Source: Pseudomonas sp. Leaf58
GTDB lineage: Bacteria > Pseudomonadota > Gammaproteobacteria > Pseudomonadales > Pseudomonadaceae
Direction: 5' to 3'
Assembly: GCF_003627215.1 (NCBI RefSeq)
Contig: NZ_CP032677.1
Coordinates: 310,001 to 374,000, forward strand
Length of the DNA stretch: 64,000 nucleotides
A program made the position numbers and the translations under genes. The notes beneath the pieces were generated by a model. It was not told where the DNA came from. It saw nothing but the letters and a program-made list of their open reading frames with translations, and searched no databases. Shown here piece by piece: positions 6,927 through 14,651 of the stretch. The number at the start of each line of letters is the position of its first letter. Within the stretch, counting starts at the first letter, position 1.

Positions 6927-8153
6927 CTAAGCCAGCAATCTCTCGCTGCTTGTTGCATCCACCGCCGCATCCAGCTCAGCCCCAGCCAAATGCTCTGCGT
7001 AGTGCTGCTTCAGTTCCGACTCCCAAGAAGCGACCTGATCCAATATGCCTACCGCCTCATCTTTCGTCAGTGCGAAATGCTTATGTTGGCTAAGCAGGTT
7101 ATCTCGACTTAGAAGGGTACCGTTTATACCAACATGCATCGACAGCCCTTGTGCAGGCCCCTCTCCCAGTACGGGAAGAACGTCATACATAGGCGAGAGG
7201 CGCCAAGCCCCTTCCTGCCAGATCACAGCGTGGTTGCGAGGATGATCGTCACTGTTCCCTACGAGAGCGTTGTAGGCCATTCGCCTGTAAAGCTCTTGCC
7301 TATCAGAGTCTGGCGCGCCTCTGCGATACAGCTCATCGGCGAGCGCCGCATAGATCCAACCGTCGTTGCGCTGCGCGTGCCATTCGGCATCGAGAAGAGT
7401 TAAGCCACTCATCATTGGGATGCGCCGAAACCTTGCATCAGTCTCTGACCATTTTCGGTCAAATCGCTCCACAAGTAGCGTGTTGCCTTTTTCACCTTGA
7501 TGGAGCGCAGTTCGGGCGACATTCATCCCCTTAGTAGCCGCAAAGGTCATGCAGGCATACTCAAATTTCGGCAGGTCGTAGTGATCAAATTTATCGCGAG
7601 GCTTAGCAAGAATCAGCTTGTGATCAAAGCGGTATGTGCGCTTGGGCCTGGCACCACCAACAGCTGAGCGCTGATCCCGTATTCTTAAAGCCTCCAACTG
7701 CTCAGCGCTCAGCTGGCTGTCATAGATCGCAGCGCAAATATCTATGAAGTGGTCGAGCCCTTTGGCTTCAAGCATTTTCATAGGCCTTTCGCCTGTACCC
7801 GGCCTCGGTGTGCGAGCTTCGCCAGCCATAATATTTCCGGCGCGATCTTCGTTAGGAGATAACAACAGCAGCTGGATAGGTGTGAGTTCTCCCTTTTGGG
7901 TGCGGCGCAGCAATCGTTCTCCCCAGCCATCTGGCATCGCATCATCAATGAACCCGGGAACGCCGCCATTCTTTTGTACCTGAATGGGTCGAGTGGAGAG
8001 CGGATATCGTATTGGATCAGGCACCCAACCCTTGGCATCCACGATCTCCGGCGCATAGACGAAGGTTCCCGTGCGGCCAGAAAGGGTCAGCTTACCCAGC
8101 GTCACAGTCTCACCCGTTTCCGGACACTCCATGTAAATGTAAGCGTGCGGCAT
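6927..8153 (-). CDS. hipA: HipA-family serine/threonine kinase toxin
   Basis: A 408-residue protein with the HipA kinase signatures: Gly-rich loop VGGARPK (about 165-171), ATP-binding Lys in ILAKP (184), RFDR-type strand VERFDRKW (228-235), catalytic loop NSDDHPRN (300-307, base D302/D303) and the Mg-binding SPMYD (320-324). E. coli HipA phosphorylates glutamyl-tRNA synthetase and causes persistence; related HipA/HipT kinases differ in target, so the substrate here is unknown. The start overlaps the hipB stop by one base (TAATG), so the two are translationally coupled. All motifs look intact and length is typical. It lies in a probable island with other defence-type genes; a phage-defence role is possible. 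Confidence 0.92.
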   Translation of the reverse strand: MPHAYIYMECPETGETVTLGKLTLSGRTGTFVYAPEIVDAKGWVPDPIRYPLSTRPIQVQKNGGVPGFIDDAMPDGWGERLLRRTQKGELTPIQLLLLSPNEDRAGNIMAGEARTPRPGTGERPMKMLEAKGLDHFIDICAAIYDSQLSAEQLEALRIRDQRSAVGGARPKRTYRFDHKLILAKPRDKFDHYDLPKFEYACMTFAATKGMNVARTALHQGEKGNTLLVERFDRKWSETDARFRRIPMMSGLTLLDAEWHAQRNDGWIYAALADELYRRGAPDSDRQELYRRMAYNALVGNSDDHPRNHAVIWQEGAWRLSPMYDVLPVLGEGPAQGLSMHVGINGTLLSRDNLLSQHKHFALTKDEAVGILDQVASWESELKQHYAEHLAGAELDAAVDATSSERLLA

Positions 8154-8476
8154 TAGAAGTCCTCCGCGTTGCTGCGCGGCAGTTTTACGCGCTTGGTGGT
8201 GTTGGTTTCTAAAGAGTTGAGATCAAGCGCAGGGTCATCGATCAGTGCTTGGAAAACCCGGTCAGAGATCCCCACGGTAAATAGCGCGAGCATGAAATCG
8301 CGCAACGAAACACCTTCAGCCTTCCCCCCCTCGAGGTGACGAATAGCTCGGAGAGAAATTCCAGCTAGCTCTGCAAGGTCAGCCTGCCGTATCCCCATGC
8401 GCAGACGAGCTTCCTTCATCAGAAGGCCTATACGGTAAAGCACAGAGGTGCTTTGAACAGGGAAAAAGTCTTTCAT
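8153..8476 (-). CDS. hipB: HipB-family antitoxin, XRE helix-turn-helix
   Basis: A 107-residue protein with a Cro/XRE-type HTH (LMKEARLRMGIRQADLAELA, then GISLRAIRHLEGG, about 19-52) and a C-terminal tail that would contact HipA. It is first in a two-gene operon with hipA. HipB proteins bind operators at their own promoter and are more effective as the HipA-HipB complex. Inverted repeats suited to such binding lie just upstream (8508-8607). The motif ATAAGGT also overlaps the start codon region (8475-8481). Confidence 0.9.
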   Translation of the reverse strand: MKDFFPVQSTSVLYRIGLLMKEARLRMGIRQADLAELAGISLRAIRHLEGGKAEGVSLRDFMLALFTVGISDRVFQALIDDPALDLNSLETNTTKRVKLPRSNAEDF

Positions 8477-8507
8477 AAGGTAGCACCTAGCGACATCCTA
8501 GAGAGTA

Positions 8508-8607
8508 TAAGATATCACTAATCGCACACTAAAAAATCTTTGAGAGATATTAAAGTGTCACGATATGATACCTTATGTGAGATAAGGTTTCATTAAACGA
8601 TATCTTA
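8508..8607. promoter_or_regulatory. hipBA promoter/operator region with nested inverted repeats
   Basis: Two sets of symmetry are visible: ACCTTAT-gtgag-ATAAGGT at 8570-8588 (perfect 7-bp arms) and TAAGATATC (8508-8516) facing GATATCTTA (8599-8607). The stretch is A+T-rich and directly upstream of hipB. HipB-type dimers bind such pairs, and widely spaced copies allow looping. Which repeat is the true operator is not decidable here. Confidence 0.5.
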
Positions 8608-9046
8608 ATAATAGGGTAGAACCAGCGCGGGTAAGTCAAATCTCGCGTCTTGGCGGTAATTTTTCTCCAGTTTGGCACTACCCCCGCCAGGCAGCCTTCT
8701 GCTGCGACTGGCTGCTTCTGGCCGATTTCTGTCGGCGTGCCCATCAGGATCAGGTCCTCACCTTTTAGTACTCGCTTTACAAGCGCGACTTAGTTGTTGC
8801 GCTTGCTGAGGCTGGTGGAGGTTCAATGGACCGCATGACCTTGCCCTTAAGCCTAGGCTAGGGTTCACTGGGCTCGCAGGCGGTCTGATGACGGAGGCGA
8901 TTGGTACGACGAGCTATGGGCCTTTCTCTCGTTTTTCGCTTTAGCTGTGCTCTTGGACTGATGAGAGTCACCGTCTGGCGGGCACTCAGGCAGCACGAAG
9001 ATTTGTAGATTAGGATGGGGTAGATGTGAGAATCGTGGATTTTCAG
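8608..9046. other. Non-coding gap between hipBA promoter and palindrome
   Basis: About 440 bp. Minus-strand frames here are short, basic and unlike real proteins. No supported feature. Confidence 0.45.
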
Positions 9047-9118
9047 TTGACCCCGATAGGGTATGCCTATAGGATCGCAACGAGTTGCGATCCTATAGGC
9101 ATACCCTATCGGGGTCAA
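9047..9118. repeat. Perfect 34-bp inverted repeat with 4-nt loop
   Basis: The arm 9047-9080 (TTGACCCCGATAGGG... to ...GGATCGCAA) is matched base for base by 9085-9118, with only CGAG between. It has no T-tract on either side and is about half A+T, so it is not an ordinary terminator, and it does not match the REP repeats elsewhere in the window. It lies 114 bp before the NYN-domain gene. It would form a cruciform or, if transcribed, a very long hairpin in the 5' leader. Confidence 0.9.
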
Positions 9119-9231
9119 GCTTGAATGCCGTTTGGCTTATGCTATATTTCCATCACAGCTCAGCACCGCTCGCAGGATATTTTTAGCCCTGTCCAGCAGT
9201 CCTGAGTTTTTTTATGCCTTAAGGAAAGACG

Positions 9232-10023
9232 ATGAAGACGGCGGCGGTGCTGATTGATGGCGGTTATTTTGACCGTAGGGTCAACTTTTTCAAGCGGAAG
9301 TATTTTAATGATACCCCGTTTACCGCTAAGCAGCTCCAGGATGTGACGAACGCAATCGTTGGTGCTCATCTCCGCAAATTCAAAAGCACGCTCTATAGAA
9401 CCTATTTCTACGATTGCCCGCCTCTGGATAAAAGTCTCCGTTACGCGATGCCGGACAGCCCGGGTGAGCAGGCACGTACCTGGACGACAAAGAAGCATCC
9501 TCCATACGTCCTAAAAAATGAATTTCATGACCTACTAAGAAAAAGTCGTAAGACGGCTCTGCGCCTAGGGGCGCTGTCGGCTTCTGGCGAGTGGAATCTC
9601 ACCAGCTATGCCCTGAAGGCTCTTCTGAGTGGTGAGCGTCAGTGGACCGACATCACCAAAGATGACTTCTACTACAACGTTACTCAGAAAATGGTTGATA
9701 CCAAGCTGGGCGTCGACATCTCGAGCCTGGCTCTCAAGAAGCAGGTAGATACCATCATTCTCATTGCTGGAGATTCTGACTTCGTACCCGCAGCCAAAAT
9801 GGCTCGAAAGGAGGGGGTCGATTTCATCCTTGATCCTCTTTGGGGTAACACGACCAGTACCCTCACAGAGCACGTTGATGGGCTCCACTCGCCAGATCTT
9901 GTGAGCATCATCGGCGCAGCCCTGAAGGAAACCCCTTCAACTCGCCCAGCTTGGTGGGGTGAGCCGCAAGCCGCGAATGAGCCTGTATTGCCGGAGCCAC
10001 AACCCGCAGCGCTTGATGACTAG
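9232..10023 (+). CDS. NYN-domain (PIN-like) ribonuclease
   Basis: A 263-residue protein whose acidic signature fits NYN/LabA-type nucleases: LIDGGYF (D9), KMVDTKLGVDI (D156, D162), KQVDTIILIAGDSDF (D173, D181, D183). These Asp residues would coordinate the metal for RNA cleavage. Residues 60-140 are an insertion between the first strand and the second Asp, and the last 25 residues (EPVLPEPQPAALDD) are a low-complexity tail. It stands alone on the plus strand between two minus-strand defence-type loci, behind a perfect inverted repeat. NYN proteins recur in phage-defence and RNA-decay contexts; here the target is unknown. Confidence 0.85.
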   Translation: MKTAAVLIDGGYFDRRVNFFKRKYFNDTPFTAKQLQDVTNAIVGAHLRKFKSTLYRTYFYDCPPLDKSLRYAMPDSPGEQARTWTTKKHPPYVLKNEFHDLLRKSRKTALRLGALSASGEWNLTSYALKALLSGERQWTDITKDDFYYNVTQKMVDTKLGVDISSLALKKQVDTIILIAGDSDFVPAAKMARKEGVDFILDPLWGNTTSTLTEHVDGLHSPDLVSIIGAALKETPSTRPAWWGEPQAANEPVLPEPQPAALDD

Positions 10024-10302
10024 CGCCAAAGCTGTGAGTTTTGACCATTCGGTTGCCGGCTGAGCTCGTGTGAAAGGTTGAGGTGGTGAAAATCTACGCA
10101 CAGTGTTAACAGGCAGCTGTTACGACGGTGTGATTTCTAGCTACCTTCATCCTGCGGGATAGCCGAGCGATCATCAGGCGGCGGCGAAACCGAGTGCAAA
10201 ATATTCAGAGTCCTCAAGCGGAATCTAGAGGGCGTCCAAACTGAGATCGTTTAGCAGGCATAAAGCTGAAGCGAAAATGCACCCACACCACCAAAACAAA
10301 AA
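10024..10302. other. Non-coding gap between convergent genes
   Basis: 279 bp between the NYN stop codon and a terminator; no gene supported. Confidence 0.5.
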
Positions 10303-10323
10303 CGCCCGATGCATGATCGGGCG
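10303..10323 (-). terminator. Intrinsic terminator of the deaminase operon
   Basis: Read on the minus strand: CGCCCGAT-catgc-ATCGGGCG followed by TTTTTGTTTT. It lies 61 bp after the stop of the 77-codon gene, so that gene and the deaminase are likely on one transcript. Confidence 0.75.
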
Positions 10324-10383
10324 CCTTCGGGCATAAGCACTACTGTCGAGAAATTGGGCATACCATACCCAACGCCCAACCTC

Positions 10384-10617
10384 TCAGACGAAGTGTCTGG
10401 TCCTCTGCAGAACTCTCGCAATCAGGCCTGCGTCGCCGGAGAGGGCTGTGCGGTGCGGGAACGCGACGACGTTATTTTGCGCCAAGGGGTAGGCTTGTGC
10501 AGGCTGGATGAAGGCAGGCATTTGCAGATGCGACTGGTCCCCAGCGTCGAACGCTTCGAAAGAGAAGGCCATTTGCGCTTCGCATTCTGGGGTGCCAATT
10601 TCATCGACGGGTTTCAT
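10384..10617 (-). CDS. Small hypothetical protein downstream of the deaminase
   Basis: A 77-residue protein beginning MKPVDEIGTPECEAQMAFSF. The ATG at 10617 is preceded by GGAG at good spacing; longer in-frame starts run up to the deaminase stop codon. It starts 38 bp after the deaminase stop codon on the same strand, and both precede the terminator at 10303. The composition is protein-like (acidic N-terminus, basic C-terminus, no low complexity). I do not recognise the family. It might be an accessory, inhibitor or sensor of the deaminase, by position only. Confidence 0.6.
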   Translation of the reverse strand: MKPVDEIGTPECEAQMAFSFEAFDAGDQSHLQMPAFIQPAQAYPLAQNNVVAFPHRTALSGDAGLIARVLQRTRHFV

Positions 10618-10655
10618 AAGTGCTCCAAATGTGGCTGCCATCAAGCCGAGTGATC

Positions 10656-12215
10656 TCAAATGCCGCGCGAGTCTAGACTCTGTACGATGAGAGATTCAAG
10701 TGTAGGAATGGCCTCCATGGTCACTGAGGCGACGGGATGCGCTTCCCTTGTGTGCATATTGCCATCCGAGTCCTTCCGTCCCTTTGGATGGGCTGAGAAG
10801 AATCTCAAGAAGCGCGCAGGTGCTACGCCATCGAAGGGCATCACACGCACCTTTTCCAGTTCATTCTCGTTTTCAGTTATAGCATCCTCATGCAGCTTCG
10901 TCGCAAGGCTCTTCCTGTATGGCTCTAGGAAATACACCTCCTTTACCCCAGCCGCGACAATGTGACGGGCGCAGGAATGGCAAGGATAGGTGGTGACAAA
11001 CAGCTTTCCACCACGAATTTTTCCACCATCCGTAGCTCCGGCGCTCAGAAGAGCGTGCATCTCGGCATGTACAGCACGTGAGAACTCGATCAGGCTCTTC
11101 AGCTGCGATTTCTTACGAATGATTTTGTACACATCATCCCGCTTCGCTTTTTCAATCAGGCCTTCTTTGATCAGGAGGTCCACGATGGCGTTTGAGATCA
11201 ATCGCTTTTCCTGATCGTTAGAGCACAGGCCTCCATCCAAATTCCAACAGCGTCGGTCTTCATCTGGCGAGCTGCCATAGGTCTCCGTTTGGTAGAGCCC
11301 TCCGAAGGCTTTCGGCACATCATTCCAACCGGTAGCAAGAATCTCGCCCTCGCCGCTGGTTATTGACGCCCCAACTTGGCGGGACAGGCACGCAGAGTTG
11401 CGTGCAGCTGAAAAGGCGGCGTACATGGCTCTTTCATTCAAGGTAGGAGTAGCGATTACCGTACCCAGCATGAGGTCCAGGAATCGCTTAACACGCCCCT
11501 TCCGATGGGTGTCAGTCGTCTTGTCGACGCGGAGGAAAAAGTCGGCCTGCGGGAAGGTGTCTTCGACGCGCTGGCCGTGGTCAATTTCTTCTCCAGAATC
11601 CCGATCGATCAAGTCGTGGATTTGATCCTCGGGCCCTTTAGCTTTTTCCAGACGCGCGATCCGCATCTCAATCGGGGAGTACACGCCAACGACTTGAAGC
11701 ATGTCTCCGTAAACTGATCGAAGCAGCTTGAGCTCATCGATATGCTTGATGGAGTCGATGATGTGGCAGTAGCGGACAGTAACTTTCGGAATTGTTGCCG
11801 CCCCGTCTTCAACCAGCTCGGCAGCCTGGGCTGCCTCGAATGCCGCCTGAGCTTTCTCTCGCTCTAGCGTTATTCGCCGCACCGCAAATCGAGCCAAAAT
11901 CTCGTTTCCATGCTTTGCGCGCAGCTCGTTGCCTGCCTCAATGAGTCGGCATATCGATTTCTCATCGATCAGTTTCTTGTGGTGACGGATGTCTTCGCTG
12001 AGCCTGATGATGTTTACCATTTCATAGTTGTAGTCCGTCCCTTGAAGAAGCTCCTTGAAGGTTTTGGCTACGTCATGAAGGGGAGTTCCCATTGGCCCGC
12101 ATAGCGCGATCACAATCTCTGGGGTAATGGTCTTGCCGATAGCTCCAACGTCATCGAAATGACCATTGCGATCATTGTTGGCTGATGGTCGAAGCCGAAA
12201 ATCAGTTTGAGCCAT
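10656..12215 (-). CDS. AvcD-like two-domain (d)CMP/dCTP deaminase, probable anti-phage enzyme
   Basis: A 519-residue protein. The N-terminal half (about 30-250) is a P-loop-kinase-like fold with a degenerate loop (ALCGPMGTPLHDVAKTF, no Walker Lys). The C-terminal half is a zinc-dependent cytidine/deoxycytidylate deaminase with HAE (383-385) and PCHSC (411-415), giving His, two Cys and the catalytic Glu. This architecture is that of AvcD and related dCTP-deaminase phage-defence proteins, which deplete dCTP/dCMP during infection. In AvcID the deaminase is held off by a small RNA (AvcI) encoded upstream; I could not identify one with confidence in the 255-bp upstream gap. It lies in a probable genomic island. 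An ordinary dCMP deaminase would be about 150 residues. Confidence 0.85.
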   Translation of the reverse strand: MAQTDFRLRPSANNDRNGHFDDVGAIGKTITPEIVIALCGPMGTPLHDVAKTFKELLQGTDYNYEMVNIIRLSEDIRHHKKLIDEKSICRLIEAGNELRAKHGNEILARFAVRRITLEREKAQAAFEAAQAAELVEDGAATIPKVTVRYCHIIDSIKHIDELKLLRSVYGDMLQVVGVYSPIEMRIARLEKAKGPEDQIHDLIDRDSGEEIDHGQRVEDTFPQADFFLRVDKTTDTHRKGRVKRFLDLMLGTVIATPTLNERAMYAAFSAARNSACLSRQVGASITSGEGEILATGWNDVPKAFGGLYQTETYGSSPDEDRRCWNLDGGLCSNDQEKRLISNAIVDLLIKEGLIEKAKRDDVYKIIRKKSQLKSLIEFSRAVHAEMHALLSAGATDGGKIRGGKLFVTTYPCHSCARHIVAAGVKEVYFLEPYRKSLATKLHEDAITENENELEKVRVMPFDGVAPARFLRFFSAHPKGRKDSDGNMHTREAHPVASVTMEAIPTLESLIVQSLDSRGI

Positions 12216-12470
12216 TTTCTGTCCCTAGAATGTGGATACGCACAGGCCGTCGATGATCGCATACTGCTATCAGTTTCGTGTAGCCTGTCGACGTGCGGAC
12301 TGATCGAGTCTAAGTCCTGAGTGCTGCCTCGACTGCTGCTGGTAGCAGGCTCGATGTCCCCTCCCTGTTACCGAAGTCTAGGCTCTTGAGTCGTTTTCCC
12401 CAGCAGAGAGGCACAGTGAGCACTTTGTGCCTTGTTGCTGTTGGTTCTGGCAGTCAAGATCGGGCCGCAT
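12216..12470. other. Leader region of the deaminase gene
   Basis: 255 bp between the deaminase start and the end of the recombinase pair. It contains imperfect hairpins, for example GGCACA...TGTGCC around 12411-12432 and CTGCT...AGCAG near 12338-12354. A regulatory RNA like AvcI would be expected here if the system is of that type, but nothing identifies it. Confidence 0.35.
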
Positions 12471-12746
12471 TCAGAGAATGAAAACCCATGATGTATTTAG
12501 ACGTCGCGCTAGCAGGCGAGCCGTCAGTAGATAGTAGTACCGTGTTGCTTCACTGCGGTGGCTCATGCGGTGTTTGAGAAACCAAGCCACATGCTTTTTC
12601 TGCCAGGTCCAAGGTGTTTCTCGCTGCCAACGCCCTGCGATTTCGGCCATGATTATTTTTGCCTGTCGCACATGGCGTTGCCGGGTTGCGTGCGAGCCGG
12701 TCAGAACGCCAGCCAAGAACAGCTCCATATCGAATGGCTTACTCAA
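12471..12746 (-). CDS. Small protein coupled to the tyrosine recombinase
   Basis: A 91-residue basic protein (SHATRQRHVRQAKIIMAEIA..., MSHRSEATRYYYLLTARLLARRLN). A TTG start overlaps the recombinase stop codon by 3-4 bases; the ATG at 12728 is the alternative. The helical, Arg-rich make-up and the phrase WTWQKKHVAWFLKHRMS look like a core-binding (SAM-like) segment of an integrase, so it may be a partner subunit of the recombinase or an excisionase-like factor. No known function recognised. Confidence 0.6.
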   Translation of the reverse strand: MSKPFDMELFLAGVLTGSHATRQRHVRQAKIIMAEIAGRWQRETPWTWQKKHVAWFLKHRMSHRSEATRYYYLLTARLLARRLNTSWVFIL

Positions 12747-13768
12747 GCACGTCCTCCAATGTAGGCCGCGACCACGTCGATCCGCCCGTGCCCCAGCTCA
12801 TAGCTGATTTGCCTCCGGGCCTCACGATCAAGGTTCCTATCTACCTGGCAACATTGGCCGCCGTTGATTGGCGCGGGGTGTTGGGTAATCTGCTCGTAGC
12901 GCTCACATGCGTACGCCGCTCGTAGCTCATGGAAGCCTTTGAGGTTGTGTGCATGAAGGATGACCCGCGCAGGGTGGATGATTTCTTGCAGAAATGTCAG
13001 GTAGCTTTCGTGTGGCGCAATCAGGTTGCGGCTTCCCGCAGGCGACACCTGCCGTCCATGCCTAAGTGCACCTCGAACATAGTCGTCCACCACAATCCAA
13101 CGTGGCGCCGAAGCCCCCGCGCGGCCACCCTTGGTGCCATCCTGAATGTTAATCCTACCTAGATCGCAAGCCTCACGATTCAGCCTTGGCAGGTCAGCCA
13201 AGATGGCCTCACGCAAGCGCATGCCGGTGGCTCGTGCCAACAGAACGATCGCAGCGGCTCGTAACTGATGACGGCTGCAAAGCTCATCGACGATCTGTTT
13301 AACCTGTTCGCGGTCTTGGCCCTGCGGTACTGACTGTCGAACCCCGCTTCGCTGCGTACCCAACGCCTTACTCGGATTTGGCAGTTTCACGTACTGATCA
13401 CCGCGAAGCGCCGCCATGGTTCTGTTAACGCTGGATAGCCGGTTTTGTGCGGTGCTGACGGCGAGATCACCGCGCCCAACCAGGTCACGCAGATACGCCG
13501 CATAGTCTGTTAACAACTTCCGATCAATCCGCCGCGCATCATTGACACCGGGGCCCTGATCGGAGCGGCACCACTTCACGAATGCCTGCCACCGATCACA
13601 GTGCGCTTTGACCGTGCCGTAGTGGCCGCCGCCGAACATGTCTTTCAACGCCTGCGGGCCTGCATAGCTCAGTTGCCTGCCATAGCCGAAATTGCGGCCA
13701 TCCCGCCTACCTACTAATGCCATGTCGATCACCTCATCGCCTGTTCTCCGATCCTCGCCCCACGTCAT
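12743..13768 (-). CDS. Tyrosine recombinase/integrase (integrase-domain protein of ICE/island type)
   Basis: A 341-residue protein with an N-terminal SAM-like core-binding domain (about 30-150) and a C-terminal catalytic domain. The Arg is in ATGMRLREA, the His/Arg box in HELRAAYACERY and the LGHGRIDVVAAYIG block supplies the second His and the Tyr. This is the divergent integrase family often annotated only as 'integrase domain protein' in Pseudomonas islands. It differs clearly from the P4-type integrase at 14.7-16.0 kb, so two distinct recombinases share the island. The downstream 91-residue gene overlaps it. Whether it moves this island or served an earlier element is unknown. Confidence 0.82.
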   Translation of the reverse strand: MTWGEDRRTGDEVIDMALVGRRDGRNFGYGRQLSYAGPQALKDMFGGGHYGTVKAHCDRWQAFVKWCRSDQGPGVNDARRIDRKLLTDYAAYLRDLVGRGDLAVSTAQNRLSSVNRTMAALRGDQYVKLPNPSKALGTQRSGVRQSVPQGQDREQVKQIVDELCSRHQLRAAAIVLLARATGMRLREAILADLPRLNREACDLGRINIQDGTKGGRAGASAPRWIVVDDYVRGALRHGRQVSPAGSRNLIAPHESYLTFLQEIIHPARVILHAHNLKGFHELRAAYACERYEQITQHPAPINGGQCCQVDRNLDREARRQISYELGHGRIDVVAAYIGGRA

Positions 13769-14145
13769 CCCGCCAAGAATGTTGAGTGTTATCAGGGATC
13801 AAGGCCCCTGCGACCTGTGGGGATGTCCTCTAACGCGGGACTGGCGGCTCCTTACGACCGGGAGCAAGGGCATCTCATGATCTGGCCTCCTGAGCACCGT
13901 TACCGGTGGGCGGGTGGAGGCTGCATTGGCTGACGAGACCAGTGCCGCGAGATCCTGAGTCGGGTGAACGCAGCAATGCGATGACCGGGGCATGTCTGAC
14001 TGTCAGTCAGGTGCAGTCCATTCCCTGGTCTGCGGCACCATCACCTGCATGGCTGTTGCTGGTGGCATCGGCATTTGTCACGCCAATTGTCACAAGGGGA
14101 AATGCGACTGAGCCATGTGCGATCAGGGCTGCAGCAGTTTCAGGA

Positions 14146-14179
14146 GCGCCCGTCTCTTTCCAGTGAAAGAGACGGGCGC
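14146..14179. repeat. Perfect 15-bp inverted repeat
   Basis: GCGCCCGTCTCTTTC-cagt-GAAAGAGACGGGCGC. No T-tract follows on either strand, so it is not a clear terminator. It may be a recombinase or accessory-protein site in the integrase intergenic region. Confidence 0.8.
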
Positions 14180-14414
14180 AGGTTGGCGCACGCGAAATGG
14201 CCAAGCGAATAGGTTGCTGCTGAGCAGATGGGTAGGGTGGTTGCCGCAGGGGCAACGATATTGAGTTGGCATCCATCACATGGGTAGTGACCGTACGAGC
14301 TGCCGGACGCGAATCGTACTTGCGGGTGAACCACCGCAGGAGCGGCGTGACCTTTAAGGTTCGGGTCACCTGGGGGGCTGTCATCGACAGCTCTTGCGAC
14401 TCCCGGTCTACGCT

Positions 14415-14503
14415 TGTGGACAATATTCGTCAAGCAGCGCGATATCAGGGATTTAGCGCCTGTGGATAAACTATCCTCCGGTGGACATCAGTGGTTTTCC
14501 ACA
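14415..14503. other. Cluster of DnaA-box-like 9-mers
   Basis: TGTGGATAA at 14461-14469 is a perfect DnaA box (complement TTATCCACA). TGTGGACAA at 14415-14423 and TTTTCCACA at 14495-14503 differ from consensus by one base. They fall within 89 bp of non-coding island DNA, between two hairpins. Confidence 0.5.
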
Positions 14504-14539
14504 CACGTCAGCTGTGCCAGCAGTTTTTTTCTTAGGTAT

Positions 14540-14584
14540 GGTCCTTTTAAACGGGGCGGCTTTGCAGCCCCGTTTGAAAGGACC
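14540..14584. repeat. 18-bp inverted repeat with 9-nt loop
   Basis: GGTCCTTTTAAACGGGGC at 14540-14557 faces GCCCCGTTTGAAAGGACC at 14567-14584; one G-T pair, the rest perfect. It lies 68 bp past the 3' end of the P4-type integrase gene, and could serve as its terminator although no T-run follows. Confidence 0.75.
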
Positions 14585-14651
14585 CGCGCGGAGGAGCTTC
14601 ATGCGGTGCCGTGGGTAACTTCATAGCAAGTTGAGGTGGTGGTACGGCGGG

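Larger units (their letters stand above)
13769..14651. other. Long non-coding segment between the two integrase genes
   Basis: 883 bp without a frame I would defend; the open frames on both strands are Arg/Pro/Ser-rich and lack family resemblance. It holds two strong hairpins (14146-14179, 14540-14584) and three DnaA-box-like 9-mers (14415-14503), listed separately. It could be an attachment, excision-control or replication region of the mobile element. Confidence 0.5.

Noticed and set aside
8550..8744. 64-codon minus-strand frame upstream of hipB
   Set aside because: It overlaps the hipBA operators, lacks a ribosome-binding site and its sequence does not look like a protein.
14007..14423. 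138-codon minus-strand frame in the integrase gap
   Set aside because: It crosses a perfect 15-bp hairpin, has no convincing start signal, and reads as a random Ser/Thr/Pro/Ala-rich chain.
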